From positions 682,001-746,000 of the forward strand of contig NZ_JACVAA010000002.1 of assembly GCF_014851565.1 (NCBI RefSeq): a stretch of DNA of 64,000 bases. The letters are read 5' to 3'. Shown one piece after another: positions 59,624 to 64,000 of the stretch. The DNA comes from Pseudomonas sp. PDM15. Lineage in GTDB: Bacteria; Pseudomonadota; Gammaproteobacteria; Pseudomonadales; Pseudomonadaceae. Made by a program: the position numbers and the translations under genes. Each line of letters begins with the position of its first letter. Within the stretch, counting starts at the first letter, position 1. A model generated the notes under the pieces. It was not told the DNA's origin. It did no database searches and saw nothing but the letters and a program-made list of their open reading frames with translations.

Positions 59624-61705
59624 TCAGAAATTGAAGGCGAGATCGGCGCCGAGGTACCAGTTACGCCCCGGCGCCGGTTCGTAATAGCGGCCATTGCCCT
59701 CGGCCACGATGACCGAGCCGATGTAGTCGCGATCCAGCAGGTTATCCAGGCGCAGGGTCTGGCCGAAGGTCCATTGCTGCAAGGTCTGCTCATGGCGCAC
59801 GCGCCAGTTGAACACGGCATAGCCCGGTGCCGGGCGTTGCTGGTTGCTGTCCTCGACATACACCTTGCTGCGATACAGGCCCTCGATGGCCGTGGATAGC
59901 CTGTCGCTGGGGCGCCAGAGCAGCTCGCCGTACAGGGTCGTGGCCGGCACACCAGGCAATCGATTGCCCGCCTCGATCTGCCGCCCGGCGCTGCTGAAGT
60001 GCTGGTCGTAGGTCGCCTGCAGGTAGGTGTAGGCCAAGCTGGCCTGCCACTGCTCGCCCCACTGCTGTTCCAGACTCAGCTCGACGCCACGGCGCAAGGT
60101 CTGGGCGGCATTCTGGTAGGTGCTGCGCCCGGAGGATGAGCCGGCCACGACCAGTTCGTCGTCAGTCTCGATCTGGAACAGCGCGGCATTCAGCCGCGCC
60201 CCTTCGCCCAGCAGGGCCTTGAGGCCCAGCTCGTACTGGATGCTGGTTGCCGCATCGAGCTGCAGGTTGAAGCCGCCGGCAGCGGGCGAATAGGCCAGTT
60301 CGCTCAGGGTTGGCGTTTCGAAGCCCTGACCGACGCTGAAATAGCCGTGCAGCTCGGGGCTGAAGGCATACAGCACGCCAAAGGCCGGCGTGCTCTGCTG
60401 GTAGGTGCGGCTGCCGCTGTCGTCGCCATTGCTGCGGTAGTGATCGTCGACCTCCACCTCGACGCGGTTGTGCCGCACGCCCGCCTGCAGGGTCCAATCA
60501 CCCAGGCGCCAGTTGGCCTGCAGATAGGGATCGAGGCTGGTGACCCGGTCGAGCTCGTCGCGACGCAGCTGGCCCTTCACGCCCAACTGGCTGCCGACGA
60601 AATTCTCGTAGCCCTGACGGTCATCCTCACTCTGGTCGTAATCGAGCCCGAGCACCCACTCGAACTCGCCGGGCAACGCCTCCACCGGTTGCAGCCAGCG
60701 CAGGCTGCCGCCGTGGAACTCGCGGTCGAAGTCGATCACCCCGCCGGCTTGTTTCGGGTTGCCCTGCACGGCGACGGGAATCGACTGATACTGCACCACC
60801 CGCCGCGTTCCCGCATACAGAGTGGCCTGCAGGCTGGCCGCGCCGAACTGACGCTCGACGTTCAGGCCCAGCTGCTGCTGATCGATGCTCTTGCGTGTGT
60901 CGAACAGCTCGGCCACCGCCGGCGCCGAGCGCGGATCGGCCCGGTAGGCGTCCCAGGTCAGCCCCAGCGGATCGTCGCTCTGCTGGTTGAAGTCGCTGAA
61001 GCTCAGGGCCAGGCGCGTGTCGTCGTCCGGATGCAGGCTGAGCTTGGCGAAGGTCTGTTCGCGCAGGGCCGCGCTGTGGTCGCGGTAGCCGTCGGTATCC
61101 AGCCGTGAGCTGTCGACGAGGAAGCCGCCCCACTGAGTGCCGCCCTCGGCGCTCAGCCGCTGCCGGCTCAGCTGGTCGCTGCCCCAGGCCGAACCGGCAG
61201 ACACCTGTGGCGGCCCCTCGCCGTCACGGGAGAACAGCTGGATCACGCCGCCCGCGTTGCTGCCGTACAGGGTTGCCATCGGCCCGCGCAGCACCTCGAT
61301 GCGCTCGGCGCTGTCGAGATCGAAGGTGGCCAGCTGGCCCTGGCCATCCGGCGTGCTGGCCGGAATGCCGTCAACCAGCAGCTTGATGCCGCGCACGCCG
61401 AAGGTGGCACGGGAGCCGAAACCACGCGACGACACCTGCAGGTCCTGGGCGTAGTTCTGCCGGTTCTGCACCACCAGCCCCGGCACCCGCTGCAGCACCT
61501 CGGAGGCATTGATGCCCAGCTGCCCCTCGCTGATGGTGCGCCGATCCAGGCTATCGACCGAGAACGGCAGGTCGAAGCTGCGCTCGGCGCTGCGCGAGCC
61601 ACTGATCACCGAGGGATCGAGCTGCACGGTCTCACCGGCCAGCAGCGGGCCGGGCAGCAGCAGCGCGAACAGTGCGGGGAGGCGCCGCGACACCCGCCTA
61701 CTCAC
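59624..61705 (-). CDS. pqqU: TonB-dependent outer-membrane receptor, PqqU (YncD)-like
   Basis: A 693-aa receptor with signal peptide (about 1-23), plug domain and beta-barrel ending in Phe. It shares long stretches with E. coli YncD/Pqq[51 protein letters not shown] and the C-terminal [15 protein letters not shown]. PqqU imports the cofactor pyrroloquinoline quinone. It overlaps the end of the PQQ dehydrogenase-like lipoprotein gene by 8 nt, which supports this assignment. No FUR box is visible, unlike siderophore receptors. Confidence 0.86.
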   Translation of the reverse strand: MSRRVSRRLPALFALLLPGPLLAGETVQLDPSVISGSRSAERSFDLPFSVDSLDRRTISEGQLGINASEVLQRVPGLVVQNRQNYAQDLQVSSRGFGSRATFGVRGIKLLVDGIPASTPDGQGQLATFDLDSAERIEVLRGPMATLYGSNAGGVIQLFSRDGEGPPQVSAGSAWGSDQLSRQRLSAEGGTQWGGFLVDSSRLDTDGYRDHSAALREQTFAKLSLHPDDDTRLALSFSDFNQQSDDPLGLTWDAYRADPRSAPAVAELFDTRKSIDQQQLGLNVERQFGAASLQATLYAGTRRVVQYQSIPVAVQGNPKQAGGVIDFDREFHGGSLRWLQPVEALPGEFEWVLGLDYDQSEDDRQGYENFVGSQLGVKGQLRRDELDRVTSLDPYLQANWRLGDWTLQAGVRHNRVEVEVDDHYRSNGDDSGSRTYQQSTPAFGVLYAFSPELHGYFSVGQGFETPTLSELAYSPAAGGFNLQLDAATSIQYELGLKALLGEGARLNAALFQIETDDELVVAGSSSGRSTYQNAAQTLRRGVELSLEQQWGEQWQASLAYTYLQATYDQHFSSAGRQIEAGNRLPGVPATTLYGELLWRPSDRLSTAIEGLYRSKVYVEDSNQQRPAPGYAVFNWRVRHEQTLQQWTFGQTLRLDNLLDRDYIGSVIVAEGNGRYYEPAPGRNWYLGADLAFNF

Positions 61706-63005
61706 TCGCCTTGGCGCTGACGCGCCAGATCAGGTTGCCGACATCGTCCGCCACCAGTAGCGCGCCCCGGTCATCGACCACCACGCCCACCGGGCGGCCC
61801 ATGGCCTGTTCCTCGCCATCGAGGAAGCCGCTCAGCACATCCTGCGGCATGCCACTGGGTTTGCCGTCCTTGAAGGGTACGAAGATCACCTTGTAACCGC
61901 TGTGCGGCTTGCGGTTCCACGAGCCGTGCTGACCGATGAACATGCCCTCCTTGAAGGGTGGCAGCTTTGCCTGGTCGGCAAAGGCGATGCCCAGCGAGGC
62001 GGTGTGCGCGCCGAGGGCGTAATCGGGAACGATGGCCTGGGCCACCAGCTCGGGCTTCTGCGGTTGCACCCGGGCATCGACATGCTGGCCGAAGTAGCTG
62101 TAGGGCCAGCCATAGAAGCCGCCGTCCTGCACCGAGGTGATGTAGTCCGGCACCAGGTCATCGCCGATCTCGTCGCGCTCGTTGACCGAGGTCCACAGCT
62201 TGCCGCTCACCGGCTCCCAGGCCAGGCCGTTGGGGTTGCGCAGGCCGCTGGCGAACAGGCGCTTGTGGCCGTTGGCCGGGTCGACTTCCCAGATCGCCGC
62301 ACGCCCCTTCTCGATCTCCATGCCGTTCTCGCCGACATTGCTGTTGGAGCCGACGGTGACGTACAGCTTGCTGCCATCGCGGTTGGCGATGACGTTCTTG
62401 GTCCAGTGGTGATTGATCCCGGCCGGCAAGTCGGTGACCTTTTCGCCGTCGGCCTCGATACTTGTCTGGCCGGCCTTATAAGGGAAGCGCAGCAAGGCAT
62501 CGGCATTGGCCACATACAGCTGATCGCCCACCAGCGCCATGCCGAATGGCGAGTGCAGCTGGTCGAGGAACACGGTGCGCATCTCGGCGACGCCATCGTG
62601 GTCGGCATCGCGCAGCAGGCTGATGCGATCCGCGCTGGGCACCCCGGCGCCTGCCTTCGCCATCACCTTGCCGGCGATCCAGTCTTTCAGACCGCTACTT
62701 TCACGCGCCGGCGCATTGCTCTCGGCCACCAGCACATCGCCGTTGGGCAGCACATACAGCCAGCGCGGATGGTCCAGGCCAGAGGCGAACGCGTTGACCT
62801 GCGTGCCGGGGGCAGCCACAGGCTTGCCACCATCGGGCCAGCCCACGGCAGGGGCGATATTGACGGTGGGCAGCAGCCCCTCGCTCGGCGCCGGCAGTTG
62901 CGGTTTCGGGCCGTAGCCCTGCTCAATCGCCAGGTTCGAACCATCGCTACAGCCGGCAAGCGAAACCGCTACCAGCAGGCCGGGCAGAAGTGAACGTGCG
63001 TGCAT
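61698..63005 (-). CDS. PQQ-dependent sugar dehydrogenase-like lipoprotein (sorbosone/aldose dehydrogenase family)
   Basis: A 435-aa protein. The lipobox VSLAGC puts the lipid on Cys19. The rest is a beta-propeller of the L-sorbosone / soluble-aldose dehydrogenase type: [52 protein letters not shown] and [14 protein letters not shown]. These bind PQQ and calcium and oxidise sugars or aldehydes in the periplasm. Co-transcribed with a PqqU-type receptor (8-nt overlap). ATG 63005 starts the signal peptide. The substrate is unknown. Confidence 0.88.
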   Translation of the reverse strand: MHARSLLPGLLVAVSLAGCSDGSNLAIEQGYGPKPQLPAPSEGLLPTVNIAPAVGWPDGGKPVAAPGTQVNAFASGLDHPRWLYVLPNGDVLVAESNAPARESSGLKDWIAGKVMAKAGAGVPSADRISLLRDADHDGVAEMRTVFLDQLHSPFGMALVGDQLYVANADALLRFPYKAGQTSIEADGEKVTDLPAGINHHWTKNVIANRDGSKLYVTVGSNSNVGENGMEIEKGRAAIWEVDPANGHKRLFASGLRNPNGLAWEPVSGKLWTSVNERDEIGDDLVPDYITSVQDGGFYGWPYSYFGQHVDARVQPQKPELVAQAIVPDYALGAHTASLGIAFADQAKLPPFKEGMFIGQHGSWNRKPHSGYKVIFVPFKDGKPSGMPQDVLSGFLDGEEQAMGRPVGVVVDDRGALLVADDVGNLIWRVSAKASE

Positions 63006-63153
63006 GGCGTACTTCCTTTGTTGTTGTGCTCTGGCGTTGACCACCGCCTGCTGCGGGGATTCCGCTTGTCGATTCGGCACAACACTACCAGCACGCAACC
63101 GCCATCGGCGGCGAAATCACCACAGATCGTTTCTCACCTACCTACATGGCGCG

Positions 63154-63663
63154 TCAGGCGATCAGGTCCCGAGTTTCCTGATAGGTGGTGATGGCCTCGA
63201 TGGCTGTCCGCGTGGTCACCGTCTGCTGCGGGCCGAAGGTCAGCTGGTTGGCCTCGGCCCGCTGCTGGGTCAGGTTCTGCGGCGTCAGCGGATCGTCCTG
63301 CTCAGCAGGCTGCTGCAGCTGATCGGCCCGTTGGGCCTCCAGTACCCGCTCCACCTGCTGCTGACGCAGTCGATCCTGCAGGTTGCTGGTGGCTTCGTCT
63401 GCGGCCAGCCGAGCCTGCTCGGCAAGCTCTTCACGCAGCAGCTGCCGCCGCTCCTCGGCCAGCTCCTGCTGGCGCGCGGAACGCTCGGCGGCCCGTTCCC
63501 GCACCAACGCCAGACGGTCCTGCAGCCGCTCGCTGCTGATGGGGTTCAGCTCCGTGTCGAACCGGTTACGCACGGGGCCCAATGCGGTCTCGCTGTCATC
63601 GATCGCCCGCAACGGGCGCGGCTCGTAGAGATTGCTGCCAATGGGGTTGATGGCGATAGCCAT
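63154..63663 (-). CDS. Hypothetical coiled-coil protein
   Basis: A 169-aa protein. The N-terminal INPIGSNLYEPRPLRAIDD is followed by a long Gln/Glu/Arg/Ala coiled coil (about 40-125) and a C-terminal RTAIEAITTYQETRD block. No signal or membrane segment. GGGAG precedes ATG 63663. Conserved-looking in Pseudomonas; such tails resemble small flagellar or surface-associated proteins but no function is recognised. Confidence 0.7.
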   Translation of the reverse strand: MAIAINPIGSNLYEPRPLRAIDDSETALGPVRNRFDTELNPISSERLQDRLALVRERAAERSARQQELAEERRQLLREELAEQARLAADEATSNLQDRLRQQQVERVLEAQRADQLQQPAEQDDPLTPQNLTQQRAEANQLTFGPQQTVTTRTAIEAITTYQETRDLIA

Positions 63664-63944
63664 AGGGTGCTCCCTGGATTTCGGCCTGGGAACCTTATTC
63701 TATGGCCTCGCCAGCGCTGGCTTTAGGCGGATGGGACATAAGGCGCGAGCGCAGATGTTCTAGCACTTTTTTCGGCGTTGTCGGTCGCGCCGCTAATGGG
63801 CAATCCGCTTCAGCCATCGCCAGCGCCCATGGCAGAGGCGCTGGCGCACGGTGCACCGCTGCGCCTGCGCAATGCCCGACCTAGAGCCTTCGCGCCTCGC
63901 TTGCACATCGCCTGAGTGGAAGAGAACACGACGAACGGTAGGAT

Positions 63945-64000
63945 TCAGGCCTGGTCCAGGGCCTGGATCTGCTCGACCAGCCACTGCAGGGACGTGTCGC
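63945..64000 (-). CDS. C-terminal fragment of a gene running off the right edge
   Basis: On the minus strand, a frame open to the window edge ends DTSLQWLVEQIQALDQA before TGA at 63945-63947. The sequence has coding-like codon use and could be the tail of a regulator, for example LysR-type, but 17 residues are too few to name it. The 281 bp to the neighbouring gene hold nothing recognisable. Confidence 0.35.
   Translation of the reverse strand, partial: DTSLQWLVEQIQALDQA

Overview
The window looks like a chromosomal segment of a high-GC Pseudomonas (P. aeruginosa/mendocina/oleovorans-type gammaproteobacterium). The main evidence is the gene string recX-recA-pncC-mutS-fdxA-[rsmZ]-rpoS-nlpD-pcm-surE-truD-ispF-fghA-adhC-gfnR, the presence of mvaT and erdR-dgkA, a Pseudomonas-type LexA box, and the mqoB / PA4642-family / WbuC / hpt / upp / uraA block. 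These blocks are far apart in P. aeruginosa PAO1, so the window mixes conserved islands with lineage-specific joins. Species cannot be fixed from the sequence alone.

Layout. 1-5.3 kb: the first 507 codons of a very large protein on the minus strand, with two tandem nitronate-monooxygenase-like domains as seen at the front of some type I polyketide synthases. It runs off the left edge. Divergent to it is a tight four-gene plus-strand operon: sulfatase/phosphatase-fold enzyme, PAPS-type sulfotransferase, unknown 128-aa protein and secreted esterase. 5.4-8.2 kb: cysD-cysNC, which makes APS and PAPS, the sulfotransferase co-substrate. 8.3-15.7 kb: rubredoxin, a HerA/YjgR-type ATPase, a PctA-like amino-acid chemoreceptor, purU, mvaT and sbcB. 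15.8-23.7 kb: a small-membrane-protein gene and a six-gene RDD-SpoIIM-DUF4129-DUF4350-MoxR-DUF58 operon. 23.7-28.7 kb: dgkA, erdR, an EamA transporter, a DTW tRNA-modifying enzyme, a PA3611-family secreted protein and a LOG-family protein.

28.7-43 kb: the conserved DNA-repair/stress block. recA-recX lies under a LexA box and mutS is divergent to pncC. The small RNA rsmZ, missed by any ORF search, lies between fdxA and rpoS with a perfect GacA upstream site. The rpoS-nlpD-pcm-surE-truD-ispF string and the glutathione-dependent formaldehyde pathway (adhC, fghA, regulator gfnR) follow. 43-47 kb: three small minus-strand genes, including a SRAP-family protein that has lost most catalytic residues, then a 2.6-kb AT-rich islet bounded by a 26-bp imperfect direct repeat. 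The islet carries a HEPN-domain protein, two small unknowns, a frameshifted tyrosine-integrase remnant and a membrane protein.

47-58.5 kb: an acyltransferase, small proteins, a YajG-like lipoprotein, mqoB, purine and pyrimidine salvage (hpt, upp, uraA), ppk2 and a RecQ helicase. 58.4-63 kb: a coherent minus-strand module of a PQQ-dependent sugar-dehydrogenase-like lipoprotein, a PqqU-type TonB receptor and an SMP-30-type lactonase candidate, which suggests periplasmic sugar oxidation with cofactor scavenging. The window ends with a coiled-coil protein of unknown role and the tail of another gene.

Most genes are tightly packed, with ATGA or TGATG overlaps in several operons. Non-ATG starts decide sbcB (TTG), fghA (TTG), nlpD (GTG), the WbuC cupin (GTG) and a 64-aa protein (GTG). 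No tRNA, rRNA, intact insertion sequence or CRISPR array was seen.
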